Origin: Odontesthes bonariensis
Lineage: Eukaryota > Chordata > Actinopteri > Atheriniformes > Atherinopsidae
DNA length: 64,000 nt
NCBI RefSeq assembly: GCF_027942865.1
Contig: NC_134516.1
Coordinates: 26,901,038 to 26,965,037 of the forward strand
Reading direction: 5' to 3'
In this document: in pieces, positions 20,243 to 32,636 of the stretch
Layout: each line of letters begins with the position of its first letter
Numbering within the stretch: position 1 is the stretch's first letter
Program-made: the position numbers and the translations under genes
Notes under the pieces: generated by a model
Databases searched by the model: none
Seen by the model: only the letters and a program-made list of their open reading frames with translations
Told to the model about the DNA's origin: nothing

Positions 20243-20857
20243 TCATTTCTCTGCAGTGTGACTACATTGGTGTTTCTTTAGACTATATAATCGAGTGAAA
20301 GCTGCCCCACACTGACCACAGATATAAGGTTTCTCTCCTAAGTGAATATGTTGGTGTTTCTTTAGACTAGATAATTCAGTGAAAGCTGCCCCACACTGAC
20401 CACAGCTGAAAGGCTTCTCTCCTGTGTGAATATGTTGGTGTGTCTTTAGATGACCTAACTGAGTGAAAGCTGCCCCACACTGACCACAGCTGTATGGCTT
20501 CTCTCCTGTGTGAATACGGTGGTGCGTCTTTAGACTAGATAATGCAGTGAAAGCTGCCCCACACTGACCACAGCTGTATGGCTTCTCCCCTGTGTGAATA
20601 CGTTGGTGCGTCTTTAGACTAGATAATGCAGTGAAAGCTGCCCCACACTGACCACAGCTGTATGGCTTCTCTCCTGTGTGAATACGTTGGTGTTCCTTTA
20701 GATGAGATAATGCAGTGAAAGCTGCCCCACACTGGTCACAGCTGTATGGCTTCTCTCCAGTATGAAGCCTCTGATGATACCTCAGATTTGATCGTTTGAA
20801 AACTTTCCCACAGTCCTTACAGCTGTGCCATCTGGATCCCTCTTGGGCTCTACGTTT
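20243..20857 (-). CDS. C2H2 zinc-finger protein, last coding exon (seven fingers)
   Basis: 204 codons open, from a strong splice acceptor (pyrimidine tract then CATTGCAG, exon starting at 20857) to TGA at 20243. The frame has no initiating ATG here, so this is a 3' exon and the N-terminal exons are elsewhere. It encodes seven C-x2-C-x12-H-x3-H fingers joined by HTGEKP linkers. The first is divergent (WHSCKDCGKVF...HQRLH); the rest share (Y/F)-x-C-x-Q-C-G-A-A-F-T. The recognition helices vary little (ALSHLKEH, ALSSLKTH twice, QLGHLKTH, ELSSLKKH, RLYSLKKH), so binding may favour a repetitive site. It likely acts as a nuclear DNA-binding regulator. A truncated hAT element begins about 35 bases upstream of the acceptor. 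Confidence 0.85.
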   Translation of the reverse strand, partial: KRRAQEGSRWHSCKDCGKVFKRSNLRYHQRLHTGEKPYSCDQCGAAFTALSHLKEHQRIHTGEKPYSCGQCGAAFTALSSLKTHQRIHTGEKPYSCGQCGAAFTALSSLKTHHRIHTGEKPYSCGQCGAAFTQLGHLKTHQHIHTGEKPFSCGQCGAAFTELSSLKKHQHIHLGEKPYICGQCGAAFTRLYSLKKHQCSHTAEK

Positions 20858-20892
20858 CTGCAATGACAGAGAGGAAGAGGAAAATTTAAATT

Positions 20893-21887
20893 CTTCAAAA
20901 TAATTCCTTCGTTAATAATTGGTCACACAAAACTTTATTGTATTAACCCTTAAGAACCCAGACCCATTTCTACTTAAATGAATAGACCACATAGAACCCA
21001 TTTCAGATTTTTTTTTCCAGAATACCACCCCCCACTCTCAGAGATCTGTAATGTGACATATGTCACATTGGGAGTTAAGAACCTGGATAATTTCTCCATC
21101 AAGGAAAATTATGGGGGACGTAAGGATGTGTGACACCTGTGTCACGGTGGGTGACACAGGTGCGGCTTATCTGCAGATATTCACATCTTCATTGTAAACA
21201 AATTAATAACATAGCTAATTACACTGGTCGGACTGTTCAGCTGTTTCAGACTGATACCTCCGGTTCAGGCTGGTCCTCATCCTCAACACGCACGTTTCTC
21301 TTTCAATCGCGGAAAATATTTTTCAATACTCATCTGGATTGAAGCAGCAAACATTCAGTGTAAGAGTTTAAAAAAACCTACTTTATTTGATTCACAGCTG
21401 CTAGTGTTTAGACCTCGACAAACCCAACTACATTTTTTTTTTTAGGGCAAACTTGCAACTAGTTAACTTTATAAAGAAGGCGTAATCGCTTGTTTGCTAT
21501 GGGTCAGGACGGGACAACATTGTATTCAAAATATAAAATATTTTTATAGGACTTTTTAATGTGTGATTTTATAAAGGTGCACGTGATACCAACCTTTCGT
21601 GAATTCTTTCGGTTGAGTTAATCTACGCGACGCTGAGACTAGCAAGCTTCCACGCTTCCAGGGAAGCACGGAGGGGAGGGGCTGTGTGTGAGTGAGTAGG
21701 CTATGCGAGAGAGACGCGAGGGACAGAGAGACTGAGGGAGAGCAGGGAAAGGAAATGCAGCTGAACGAATACGAGTATTTTTTAGATAGCGTTAAAAAAA
21801 ATAAAAAATAACTAAACGCAATATGTGGCGGCCGATGTTTAATCTGTGGCGCACCGCCACGAATTAGTCTATGTGTGGGAAACACTG
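20893..21887 (+). mobile_element. hAT element copy 1 (left end truncated)
   Basis: About 1 kb that also occurs at 45073-46168 (full length) and 58757-59671. The right end is TGTGTGGGAAACACTG, the complement of the hAT-type tip CAGTGTTTCCCACA. The left tip present in the 45-kb copy is missing; homology starts at TCTTCAAAATAATTCC. It is non-autonomous with no transposase. It sits in the intron just upstream of the zinc-finger exon. Confidence 0.8.
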
Positions 21888-21899
21888 TCATCATCTACA

Positions 21900-23080
21900 G
21901 CAGCTACCAGCATTCCAGGATATAATGTATTTAGAAAGGCTAGAGAAGCAGGGCGAGGTGGGGAGTATTAATCTATGTCAGAGAGAAGTTTCAACGTGAA
22001 CTAATAAGGTGGCCTAAAGACGTTAACGCTGAGTGTATTGGTCTAAATGCATCACTCTGCTCTGCAATGTCTTTTACTGTGATTTGTGTGGATCCACCTC
22101 AGCAAAGGATGTGTTTTATGATCATCTTCAGACAATCTTAAATCACTGCAACTCGAAGAAGGAAATCATCCTACTCGCTGATTTTAATATCAACTGGGAC
22201 ATCAAGTCAGGAAAAAAATTAAACAGCTGATGGATGAGTACAATTTGACACAAATTATAAAAGGACCGACAAGAATAACTAATACGTCAAATACAACAAT
22301 TGATCTAATATTTACTAATAATCCTGAAAGAATCTCTAAGACTTTTAATCTATTATCTGGCCTGTCAGATCACAATTTTATCTTTTGCTCATGGAAAATT
22401 AAGATGAAGCATTTAATGGCATCCACCAGAGGTCACCAGTTCTACTTCATACCCAAAAGCCAGCAACAATTCCTGAATGAGGATATCCAAAATCTAGAAG
22501 GTCTAATATTCTGGAAAATAACGACATTGAGGCTAGCTCAGATAACTTTATTAAAGAAGTCAATGATATTATAACGATTCACAAAAAAAAAAAAAAAAAA
22601 AAAAAAGGTAAATCCAAGCAACATAGAAATAATCTGCCCTGGTTGAACAATGAAATGATAAAATGAATGAAAAATAGAGATAAAGTCTTAAGGATGACCC
22701 GTAAGGTGAAAGCAGATTCTATATTGAGGCCATAAATGGGGCAAATGGTGATTAAAAGCTAATATGGAACAATCTAAATTAGTTATCTCCCCCATCTTAG
22801 TGGTCTACAGCTCCAGGTAAATGATGAGCTAACTGACAATCTGGAGATTACTGCGAGTTATCAATAGATTTTTCATTGGCTCAGTTGAGGAACTTGCGAA
22901 GCCCTTTAAATGCTCACATATTTCATCTCTAAAAAGGCCAGAGATTCATTTGGTCTTACTAGTGACCTTTTAAAAGGAATCAGGGTGGCTTTGTAGCTGC
23001 TGTATTCCTTGATTTAAAGCGTGCTTTTGACATCATTAATCATGATGTGCTTATTGCTAAATCAATATATAAAATTAAAA
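21900..23080 (+). pseudogene. Broken LINE ORF2 (endonuclease, piece of reverse transcriptase)
   Basis: 22033-22574 encodes the second half of an endonuclease domain: SAKDVFYDHLQTIL, KKEIILLADFNINWD, then MDEYNLTQIIKGPTRI, TIDLIFTNNPERI, LSGLSDHNF. A frameshift in the A-run near 22215 separates the two ORFs. A poly(A) stretch interrupts at 22585-22605. At about 22985-23060, VAAVFLDLKRAFDIINHDVL is the reverse-transcriptase D-x-x-x-A-F-D motif. The stretch between has lost most of the frame. It is a fossil. Confidence 0.75.
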
Positions 23081-23419
23081 AAACAACACACACCTTGTGT
23101 TTTGTAACGTCCCCATGCCAGTAATGTAAGAACCATGCATATGGTTTTGATGGTAAGGCTTGTGACTTTATTGTCGAATGGTTTATAAAGTGGTGTGCCG
23201 TTTCTGCTGTGTGCAAGTTGTTGTTTTACGTGGAAGGGTTAGCACTTGCCCCTTAGCCACCACGTATTAGCCTCGCATGACATGCTATGCAAACAGCGCA
23301 ATATCCACACAGGGAGCGCAGATTTGCACCTCTCTGTGTCCTACTATCAGTATTTGACAACCTCTAGCAATGGAAACACGCTTCAAATGCCCCGGAGTTC
23401 CCCTTTAAGTTCATTGGTA

Positions 23420-23591
23420 ACATTAATATCTTTTGGAACTGTAAGGAGCGTTTCAGACCTGATTGGATGCATCCCAATCGAGCTGGATGCAGATTACTTG
23501 GTGCACAGTTATGTCATGCTGCTGGGACGGCAAACCCAAACATGACTGTACAGATTAGACTGAAGGACACAGAAGCGAGGCAAACCCCCCC

Positions 23592-23639
<48 letters not shown>

Positions 23640-24030
23640 GGGGTGTGCAGGATGTTCAAGGAGCAGCAGAACATCCAGAGTTCAGAACAAAGATACCATG
23701 CCATGATGCGTTCAGGGTCCCTGCTATAGGAGTCTGATTTCTGACAGCTGTTCTGAGAACAAGCTGGGACCCAACAGGATTCCTGTATTAGTTAGTAAAA
23801 GAAGGAATGGAAAACAGTCAGCCTGCTGGGGGAATCTATCTAATCTATTAACGGTACCACGTACAACTCAGAATACATCAGAGACCGGTGTAAACTCAAC
23901 AAAGCTAGCCTTACTTAATATTAGATCTCTGTCCAAAGAGTCACTGTTAGTTAATGACTTCATAATTTCACACAATTTAGATTTTCTTTTTCTGACAGAA
24001 ACATGGTTAACAGAGAGCACAAGTGCTACT
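23420..24030 (+). pseudogene. LINE fragment: ORF1-like end and endonuclease start
   Basis: 23440-23560 encodes DWMHPNRAGCRLLGAQLCHA, the H-P-N region of the esterase-like or EN-leading segment of L2/CR1-type LINEs. 23890-24030 encodes LALLNIRSLSKESLLVNDF then LDFLFLTETWLTEST, the start of an endonuclease domain. Homology ends at about 24030 at a T-run. A C/CA microsatellite interrupts the first part. Confidence 0.65.
23585..23637. repeat. Poly(C) then (CA)n microsatellite
   Basis: About 24 C followed by about 15 CA units, inside the LINE fragment. Confidence 0.95.
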
Positions 24031-24489
24031 GTTCTTTTTTTTTTGTAATTTCAGTCATAACTTTAGTAAAAGAATAAAACAAAGGTAATCCACTGTATGT
24101 CAGTCACACCTTACACAATCTCTGCCACTCTGGTCAAAACAATTTTCAAAGTTATTGATGAAGTCACAAAGTAGCATGGGATTGAGTTGTTTTCTCCACT
24201 GACAATCAAAATCGATGTGATGTTCATCTCATGTTAATGTACACACAAATTCCTCTTTGATAACAAGGCAACAGGAAACACCAGCAAGATAACTCCAGCG
24301 CTAACCTGGCAAATACCACTTTTTGCATGTTTGTGCACACATGTTTTGTTATTCTCGGACTATATTAAAGAACAGAGGACTGAATGTTACAAAATTGAAC
24401 ACAGAACAAGTGCCAACATCCATGATCTTTGACAAGACCCCTAGATAAGAAACAACAATTTAAGTGAGTTGCTTTGCTTACACATTGAG
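24031..24489. other. No recognised gene
   Basis: AT-rich DNA without ORFs or clear repeats. Confidence 0.4.
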
Positions 24490-27340
24490 GGGAAGGGAAC
24501 TATTATAAGACCACCTGAACTATTTAGATGATTCTTTTTCTTGATCGTCTGCTTCCTGCTTCTTCCTGCGGACGCTTACTCTACCTGCTCTCTGCTTGCT
24601 TTGCTTATTTTATTGATTTTATCGTGATTTTTCCCTTTTTTCCATGTGAGCCTACCTGCGATAGCTTCTGGACACTTATAAATCTCTGGGATTAAAGTGT
24701 TTTACATTGTTTTAGAGTTCTTTATCTTCAGCACTCCGTGTGCGTGGCCTACACACAGCTGAAGCCTGATCTACAGTGTCCGGGCACCTAGCACTCAGCT
24801 AAAGCAATAGCTTGGAAAGGTGCTAACCGCTAGGCTAAATAGCAGCAAGATGCCTCCCCTCGCTGAATGCAGCTGTATTCATCAGCTGACCTGTACCACC
24901 CGCCAAGTAGAGGAGAGGAAAGATTCAGCAGGTTGTTGGCACTGAATAAATGGCTTTTATCGGCATGTGCTGACCACTCAGTGCATTTTATTAATAATTT
25001 TAACATTTTTTGGGAATGCAGGCACCTTTTTAAGGCAAATGGATTTCATTTTAACAAGACAGGGGTGAAACTGTTCACCTTCAACTTATTTTACTTCCTA
25101 CGTCCTCCATCTGTGCTCGGTGCCAAGACTGAGATAAACCAGGAGTTATCTCATAGAGAGGAACAAACAAAGCCCAGAAGAAACCCTGAGGAGGAACTCC
25201 ATCTGCCCCCACCCGGGAACAGCTTCGGAAAGGAGAGACATCAGAGGCAAGAAGAGGGGTCCTGATTTGCCCCCAACCCTCTCAACAGCACCAATGACCA
25301 GGAGCAGGGACCAGGACCTTCCCCAGGCCCCCAAAGCCCTGACAGGTCATTGCGCTCCTCACCCTCCCTTTCTCCCTCCTCCCCTCACCTGAAATTCACT
25401 GAGTAGATGATGGAGCGGGTCAACGCTGGGCTCAGATCTGCCCCCCAGCCCAATCCCTTTTTGTGTCCCATAAACCCCCCACCAGAGCGGCCAAAGGTTG
25501 GCCACCGAGCCCCGCCCCCTCCTGCCCCTCCACGCCGCCATCATGTTCTGTCTCCGCAGTCTGATGTGTGATGTGTGGAGGGTCCGGGCTGCGAGGACTA
25601 TGGCAGCTGGGACTTTTCCCAGGACAAGCTGGGACCCTGTTTGTTAGAAGCTTTTAACATTTCTGTACTTTTAGGTGGCAGAAGGAGAAATGTGGCCCAG
25701 TCAGAACACACAGAGCTGTACTCTGAAAGATCTTTAAATAAAGTAAACATACCTTGTGTGCCACAGACTGCTCCCAAACACCAGGTGGCAAATAATACCT
25801 CTAAAACACTCCAGTTGGCTTTATTAAACGTTAGGTCTTTAGCTGGAAAACATTTTTAATGAATGATTTTATCATCCTAGAGTCCTGTTTCTGAATGTTT
25901 ACAGGCCCCCCAAATACTGCGCAGACTTTGATGACCTCAGCAAACTGCTCTCTATGATCTGTGCTGACTTTGACTGTAATTATTGTTGGTGATTTTAACA
26001 TCCATGTGGACAACCCTCAGGACAAAGGGACTAAAGACCTGAGGAACACTCTGGACAACTTTGGGCTGACTCAGCATGCAACAGAGGCCACGCACAATAG
26101 GGGCCACACTCTAGACTTACTGATCTCTAAGGGTCTGAGCATTTCAAAGGTTACTGTGTCTGATGTGGTCCTGTCGGATCATTCCTGTGTTTTCTTTGAG
26201 AGTACGATTTCACTGCAAACAAATGTCTCAACAGCAGCGATCTCAAAACGGTGTATAACTGAAAACAGCAGTGAGATCTTTAACCAGGTCTTCTCTTTAA
26301 CACCTGCCCTGTCCGGGGCTTCAGTCAATGAGCTCATCAGTAGTTTTAATGCTAAAATGTTAAATGTTATGGATGCTATTGCTCCCATTGAGGTGAAGGT
26401 TATTTCTGGAAGGAAGAAGTCTCCGTGGCGAAATTCCACACTAGTGAAAAATGGTACATAAGAGTGTCGGAAAGCTGAGCGCAGATGGAGAAAAAATATA
26501 AAATATAGGCTAAAAAAGATCCTAAATAAAGAGCCGTTAAGGAGTCGAAAGAGCCGAACTTCCCACCACGTCAGTCCAGCTCTGAGGTCTTTACACTGGC
26601 TGCCTGTCCATCAGAGGATAGACTTTAAAGTTCTGATGCTGCTCTATAAAGCTCTGAATGGTCCAGGACCAGAATGCATCAGTGACCTCCTGACCCAGTA
26701 TGAACCTTCCAGACCCCTCAGGTAATCTGGATCCGGGCTTTTATCAGTTCCCAGAGTCAGAACCAGACATGGAGGAGCTGCATTCAGCTTCTATGCTCCA
26801 CATGTCTGGAACAAACTCCCAGAAAGCCTCAGATCAGCTGAAACACTCAGTGTGTTTAAGTCCAGGTTGAAGACACACCTGTTTTCAGCTGCGTTTGAAT
26901 AAAGCTCAAAACTTAAATCATGCTTTTTATTTCTGCTGTTTTAATGTCTCTGTAAAGCACTTTGAATCACCTTGTAGTTAAATTGTGCTGTACAAATAAA
27001 CTTGGCTTCTGTGCTATGTTTGCTTTGTGGCAACATGTAATAGAACCAGAGAAGTGGAGGAAAACAAAGCTTCAGATTCACTCTGAGCTGTACAAACAAA
27101 GCCTGCGTAGTTATAACAATGAGCTGTGCAAGGCCAGACAGCTGCATTTATCTGAAATGATTCAGAAGAATGTCAACAACTCTCCAACTCTGTTTGCTAT
27201 GGTGGAAAAACTCACAAATCCTCCTAAACAGTCAAACCCAGACCTCCTCTCCACTGAGAAATGCAACGAATCTGCCAACTTTTTTAGCCTGGAGTTTAAA
27301 CCCGAACTAAGAGATCTGAACACATCACAGCAGCTTTAAA
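24490..27340 (+). pseudogene. L2-like LINE, broken, with a second L2 tail inserted
   Basis: 24867-25265 encodes RGEERFSRLLALNKWLLSAC then HFINNFNIFW...FKANGFHFNKTGVKLF, the esterase-like N-terminal segment. 25800-26460 carries the endonuclease (LALLNVRSLAGK, VGDFNIHVDNPQDKGT, HTLDLLISKGL, VVLSDHSCVFF), with frame breaks near 25856. The linker (ECRKAERRWRK) is interrupted at about 26495 by a separate L2 3' end. It resumes at about 27010 (TKLQIHSELYKQSLRSYNNE, then NPDLLSTEKCNESANFF) up to 27340. The polymerase domain is absent, so this is inactive. Confidence 0.75.
26500..27009 (+). pseudogene. 5'-truncated L2-like LINE 3' end nested in the element above
   Basis: The plus strand encodes LHWLPVHQRIDFKVLMLLYK, then LNGPGPECISDLL, FYAPHVWNKLPESLRSAE and SRLKTHLFSAAFE-stop (near 26900), with one in-frame stop at about 26724. 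The 3'UTR ends with CTGTACAAATAAACTTGGC. It splits the endonuclease-to-polymerase linker of the surrounding LINE, so it inserted later. Confidence 0.75.
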
Positions 27341-27355
27341 ATCTTTACTCTGGCT

Positions 27356-28722
27356 TCTGATATGTTGATTAATGTGCAGAGTCCTAACCAAATAAATAAG
27401 AAATAAAATAAAAACCTCCTCCACACTGACCTGTGGCCCGGTGGACCCAGAGGATGAGCCGGCTCTGTTACTGGTGGAGGGGTTCTGCTCCTGGTTCTGC
27501 TCCTGATTCTGCTCCTGGTTCAGCTCCTGCTTCAGCTCCTGCTTCAGCTCCTGGTTCTGCTCCTGCTTCTGCTCCTGCTTCTGCTCCTGCTCCAGCACCT
27601 GGTTCTGCTCCTGCTTCAGCTCCTGGTTCTGCTCCATTCTGGTCCGACTGATGGACTCTGCAACTGTCAGCACATACGATAAGATCCAGCTGTGGCGTGC
27701 AGCGTGTTAAACCACACCCACTTTTCTTCTTCTCTTGAAAACCTTACTGCACAGTTTTTAACCATCCAGTCACATTCCATTAAACTCATTACTGTGCTTT
27801 TTATTTAAATCCCTGTGAACTTTAAAATGCTTCTTTAAAGACCCACTAAGGTCAGAGTTCAAAATATTTGTAGCTTTTTGATCAAATTCAGAAAAAAAAT
27901 GTAATAATAACTCTGTAGACCGACACCCACTGTGTGCAATATCCCATAAATCTCACCTGAGTCAGTGGAACACCATCAACTTAAATCATTTTACTACATT
28001 AAGACAATGATCCTGTTTGAGGAAAGGGTCCCAATATCATCCCAAAGACTGAGGTTCAGATTCTCTCCGTTTCTAAACCTGTTCTCATTTCCAGAACCTT
28101 TTTATCATGTGCTCAGTCCTCGTTGATTCGTGGATAACAGAAAATATTGGATATGTAAAGGAAAGTGAATAATGAAGCTTTCATGAGACACTTCTGAAGA
28201 GGACAGTCAGACTGTCTTTTAATGGGCTTCTGAGTGTAAATCTGAGAAATCACACACTGATACTGAGGAGAACTGGATTTCTACTGCTCCTGTGATACTT
28301 TCCTGGATCACCCACAAGTCTTTATAATAATGCTATGACTCCTCTTCACACAACTTAAACTCTTCATGTCATTAAAGGATTTATATTGAGCATAATTAAG
28401 TCCCATTTTAAGATCTAATCATGAAATATGGCATATTGTGTACGTTAAACACATCAAATCACATGTTTTGGCTGCACACTTCTATCAAGCGTTAGCATTA
28501 GCATTAGCAGGCCGGGCTAACTGTGAATAGCAGCCAGGTTATCTGAACTTTTTACTCTCTGCTGCATGTTCTGACTACCCGTGACCAGGAGCAGGAATCA
28601 AACCAATGACACAGAGCACTTTGCAGACATTTCTGCTAACGTCTGACCGCTAAATTCATTCTTTTCAGGACTCACCTGCATGCAGCTTTCTGTTGCTATG
28701 TTATCACGTGTTTAGAGTCGGA
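27356..28722 (-). repeat. Inverted duplicate of 43373-47889 (left copy, without the TTAA insertion)
   Basis: The minus strand of this segment matches the plus strand of 43373-44308 plus 47049-47889 over its length, including 27356-27480, the minisatellite and 27680-28722. The only large differences are the minisatellite length and the absence of the 2.74-kb element. The empty TTAA is at 27780-27783. The segment looks like part of a gene: a possible donor (GCATGCAG|GTGAGT near 28675) and an exon-like minisatellite ORF (27296-27673) that starts MLTVAESISRTRMEQNQ. The gene family was not recognised. Confidence 0.85.
27478..27640 (-). repeat. 12-bp coding minisatellite, short allele
   Basis: Units of the type CAGGAGCAGAAC / CAGGAGCTGAAG (minus strand) give QEQN, QELK and QELN repeats, about 13 units. 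Because the unit is a multiple of three, all phases stay open, and neighbouring frames also read as long ORFs. The homologous right copy has about 48 units. Confidence 0.85.
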
Positions 28723-28786
28723 ACTGTAGCAGAGAGTCTCTATTATGAGGAGAGGGAAAACTGGCGGCTATTTCCGGGTGGTACTG

Positions 28787-29462
28787 CACTCTAGGGGCGC
28801 CAACGAAGCAGTGCAGAGCACGCCGAACTCAATGGTGGTACTATGAAATCCACCTTAGATGCAGCCATTGCTTTGGATATAATTTTTTATATTTTTTCAT
28901 TTTAATTTTCCTAAAGGCAGGATAAATTATCCTTTCAAACGGCACTTAGTTTGATTTTTTTAGACTCACTAGATTTGTTTAAAATACACATTTATTGTCA
29001 GTATTGCATCCCGAGTGACGTCACGCACGTGGCATCACTTTACGGCATCCTAGCGCTGAGCTAGCAGAGAGGTGTTAGCTCAAATAGTTACAGATTTCAG
29101 CACAGCCCTTTTACATACTCTCTGACTAGCCTCTGGTTTAGCTTTGGTTGTTGTTAGCAGCACCAGGTTAGCACTCTGGCACAGTGGACGAGTGCCGTAA
29201 AGCAGCCGGTCGTAATCTGCCGTGAGTTCTTCAGATTCCGTTAGCTAGATGCTAGCGGATACTGACTCGCAAATGCCAGACCTGTAAGAAAACAGAAAGC
29301 TATAACTCCCAGGTTATTGTACTTTCGATATAAATCCACATCCCTCTGTCAGAAATCACAGTATTATTTTCAGGTTTCAGCCGCTAGCGGGGACATTTTT
29401 TGAGTTATCAGCCCTATGGAAAATGGTCATTCTGCACTCGCTCGCCAGCGCCCCTAGAGAAA
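28787..29462. mobile_element. MITE-like element with inverted ends
   Basis: Left end CACTCTAGGGGCGCCAACGA (about 28789) and right end CGCCAGCGCCCCTAGAGAA (to 29462) are imperfect inverted repeats of about 30 bases. No transposase. A TGACGTCACG (CRE-like) site occurs at 29016-29025. No clear target duplication. Confidence 0.55.
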
Positions 29463-30570
29463 ATCAACTGAACTGCGGCCAAATATTTTATAATGGGGCG
29501 AATAGGAAGTGGAACGGCTGTCTGTAAAAGGGCTGTGACTGTAGCAACCCAACTCGAGTGCTTACCGGATGTGAGTACTCCGGATATCCAGGCGAGTATT
29601 TACATGCGCAGATGTGCTTTTCGAACATCACGAATCAGAGTGGTGTAAAGAGAGAGTGGCGACACTCCCATAGACTTCTATAGAAAGAAAGGAATGCGGA
29701 AGTCACGTGGGTCACGGAGACGCCACAGTTCCAAACAAGGGACGCAGCTCCGTTAACCTCAATTGCTCGTCAAGAACAATTACTGGTAAGTTAATAAAAT
29801 TACAGCATTTTAAACGTTTTTTACATTTTTAAGCATTATCTATCAGAAGTATACTCTTACACATCGTTATTTTTACATTTGGTTACCATGAAATGTCGAT
29901 GTTGATGTTGAAAATGGAATGGATTTAGGGACCTAGCTTAAAGCTTGGTAACGGAGGCTAACCTGAGGTAATTAACGTGATCATTTCACTAAAGTCCGTT
30001 AACTTTTTATTGTCATGTGACATTGTGTAAAGTTGTTTTGATTGTTAAGTTTTAAAACATTACCAAAATACTATATAGGCCTATATTAATAATACCTTTA
30101 ATACATTTTTGGTATTTCTGACGTATTTTCTCCGGTAAATTGATTAAATTACAACATTTTTGGCATAGTGAGGCATTAGCTGACTGGTCTTTAATTAAGT
30201 TTTTTTCAGCATGACTTTGCAGCTGTGATAATGAATTTATCAATTTCTTTGTTGTTGTCAGGGAGGTCAGCAGATGGTGCTCGCTGCTGTCATGGATCAA
30301 CCCTCATTAGGACTTCAGAACTTTTCTACAATGTCCAAACCCTTGAATTTGATCAAATACAGTTCATTGTTGCAGATTAATCTACCCAACAGTATAAATA
30401 GCAGTAAAATAACTTCTTTAATAAGGCTTGTTTTACATTTTCCATGATGACATTTTATAATAAAATGTTTGGTTTAAATCTGTTTTGTTTATTTTTTTCA
30501 CAACTGACACATTTATTTTGTCATTAATATGGTTTTAACCAGAAAAAAAGTTAAATTCATATTTTAATCT
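29463..30570. other. No recognised gene
   Basis: Contains a palindromic phrase (CCATAGACTTCTATAG, 29668-29683) common in fish MITEs. The 82-codon minus-strand ORF at 30052-30300 resembles nothing known to me. Confidence 0.4.
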
Positions 30571-30905
30571 ATCCATCCATTATACCCGCTGAATCCGTAG
30601 ATCGGGTCGCGGGGGTGGGGGGGCTCATTGTCCATCCGACACCAGAGAGAACAGACAGACTGAAGGACATCTTCTACAGATGGAGTGTTTGGGACAACAG
30701 GAGTAGATCCTGGGAACAGACAGTAACATCAGGCTCTGTTGAAGGATGTAGATCTGAAGGTAAGCTGGACCACTGGCATGATTCAGTATAAAGGAGGACG
30801 AGGTAGCTGCCCCCTGCTAGCATGCAGGGGTACCCTCTACGATTTAAAATGGTGATAAATGTGTCTCTGCGCTCCAAAAAAGAAAAACGTTGATAAAATA
30901 CATCG
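30571..30905 (+). repeat. SINE/LINE tail fragment and exon-like repeat shared with 42573-42810
   Basis: 30571-30625 (ATCCATCCATTATACCCGCT ... GGGTCGCGGGGG) is the widespread fish retroposon tail. 30628-30905 is about 90% identical to 42573-42810 in the same orientation. Both contain a short open stretch ending at a donor-like GATCTGAAG|GTAAGC. Together with the inverted pair at 27 and 43 kb, this shows the two regions share several duplicated blocks, but in different relative orientation. Confidence 0.6.
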
Positions 30906-32636
30906 TCGGTGAAGTGATCAATGCACATTATGGGTCAATATTTACCGAAAATTGCGTCGTAAATGTTAAAGTTATCGTTTTTGTGCTCCGTCCCGCTAAG
31001 ACCCGTTCAAACTGACTGACAGCGCTGTGATGTTTGGAACTCCGGAGGCTACATGAACCACGTGACAGCCCTAGCGGTGATTTCAAAGCGTGTCGCAACT
31101 CTGTATTACTCTATAGCTCTGTCACGAATGCTTTGCGGTACCACTGCTACCCGATGTGAGTCGCGCTGTGAGTCGCGCATGAGCAGAAGTAATCTCACGG
31201 TTGACACAAAACAATAACAATATAAGATTAGTACGATGCCGTTTGGTGCTATTGTCTACCATTTACCACTACACACGCGCTGTCAAGCAGACTGGACTGA
31301 AAGTCTTATAAACACCATTGTTTTAAAACTTTAGGATTACACTAATCTATGTTGGGAGTCAAGTACAAGACCAACCAAGAGCTGAATGCGCAGTCAATAT
31401 TGAAATATAGTAGTAAACAAAACAAAACAAAAAAAACAATTTCATTTCAAAATTAAGGGGACATTAACAGTAGACTAACTGGTTTTATACGATTAATTTT
31501 GCAAAATATATACTAACTGGTTTTATATGATTTCTTTTGCACACATTGGTGAATGACAAAAATATATATAATAATAAAAAAATATATATATATACACACA
31601 CACTCACTCTCTGTTCCAGCCACTCCATCCAAGGGCAGACAGTGGAGCACGTGGAAGTTTTTAGGTACCTGGGCACCGTCTAATGTCTGTGAGAAAGACC
31701 GGAGCCACACCAAAGACAATTTTCTGTTGTTGTGCCACCTGACATTTTTGGGGGGAATCTGTCTTTACTTCTGTATGCTACAAAAAAAAAATTAACGCGA
31801 TTTGAAATTCCACTAACCGTTAAGTATCAACAAGTGTCTAACTTATGAAAACCTGGTGCATGTGTAACCAGGGGATGTTACACAGGTCAAAACTTTGACT
31901 ACGCCAGTCTCATCAAGGGTGAGGCATCACTAGGGCTGCTGTACACAAACAATTTCCCCTGCAGGTTTGAAAGAACTTGAGGACACAGTTGTTGCAAAAC
32001 ATATACTTTCCTTTATTTTCTTCTTCTTGTATAAAACATTCTAAATGTGCAGAGTTGCAGAGAGGGCAGGCGAGTAATAAAAGCACAGTGCTACTCTGAT
32101 ATTAACATGTATAGTACACATTGCGAACTTGAAGCACAGCAAACAAAGAAAACCAACACAGAAGTTAGTACATGATCTTACTGTGTTCACAATGTAGAGG
32201 TATACATTGAGACAGTCACTAGGTTCAACCTTACTCTGTCAATTGTGCCAGAAGTATATTATATGCAAACCGGAAAAACACTGGCAATTAGATTCAGACA
32301 AGGTATAAAATAAAATCCACAAGAGTCAGAAGGCCTAGACCAAAAACAAGTGGTATATAGTCATAAGGAACAGGGTGTTCAGATGCAGCCCCTGGTGGCA
32401 ACAGGGGTGAGGAAAAACTCCCTTTTTACTTGATTTGATATTTTTCTTGGGATAAAAACTCAGTATAGTCTGAGGGAAAAAAAAAAAACATGAAGTCAGG
32501 AAGAAACCTCAGGCAGAGACCGACGGCCACCAAGGGGAACCCCCTGCCAGGGCTGGTTACGAACAGGTTAAAGGAAGAGGGAGGTAGGGGGGGATGCAGC
32601 AGGGTGACGCAGGGTGACGTTGTGTGGCCCGGGCGA
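30906..32636. other. No gene; microsatellite and LINE-flank repeat
   Basis: (TA)n/(CA)n microsatellite at 31560-31605. From about 32390, GAAGAAACCTCAGGCAGAGA and its surroundings form the usual 3' tail of the LINE read on the minus strand. Confidence 0.5.

Noticed and set aside
23585-23637. CRISPR-like or satellite array
   Set aside because: Simple mono- and dinucleotide repeats only. No spaced repeat array of CRISPR type exists in the window, and the DNA is eukaryotic.
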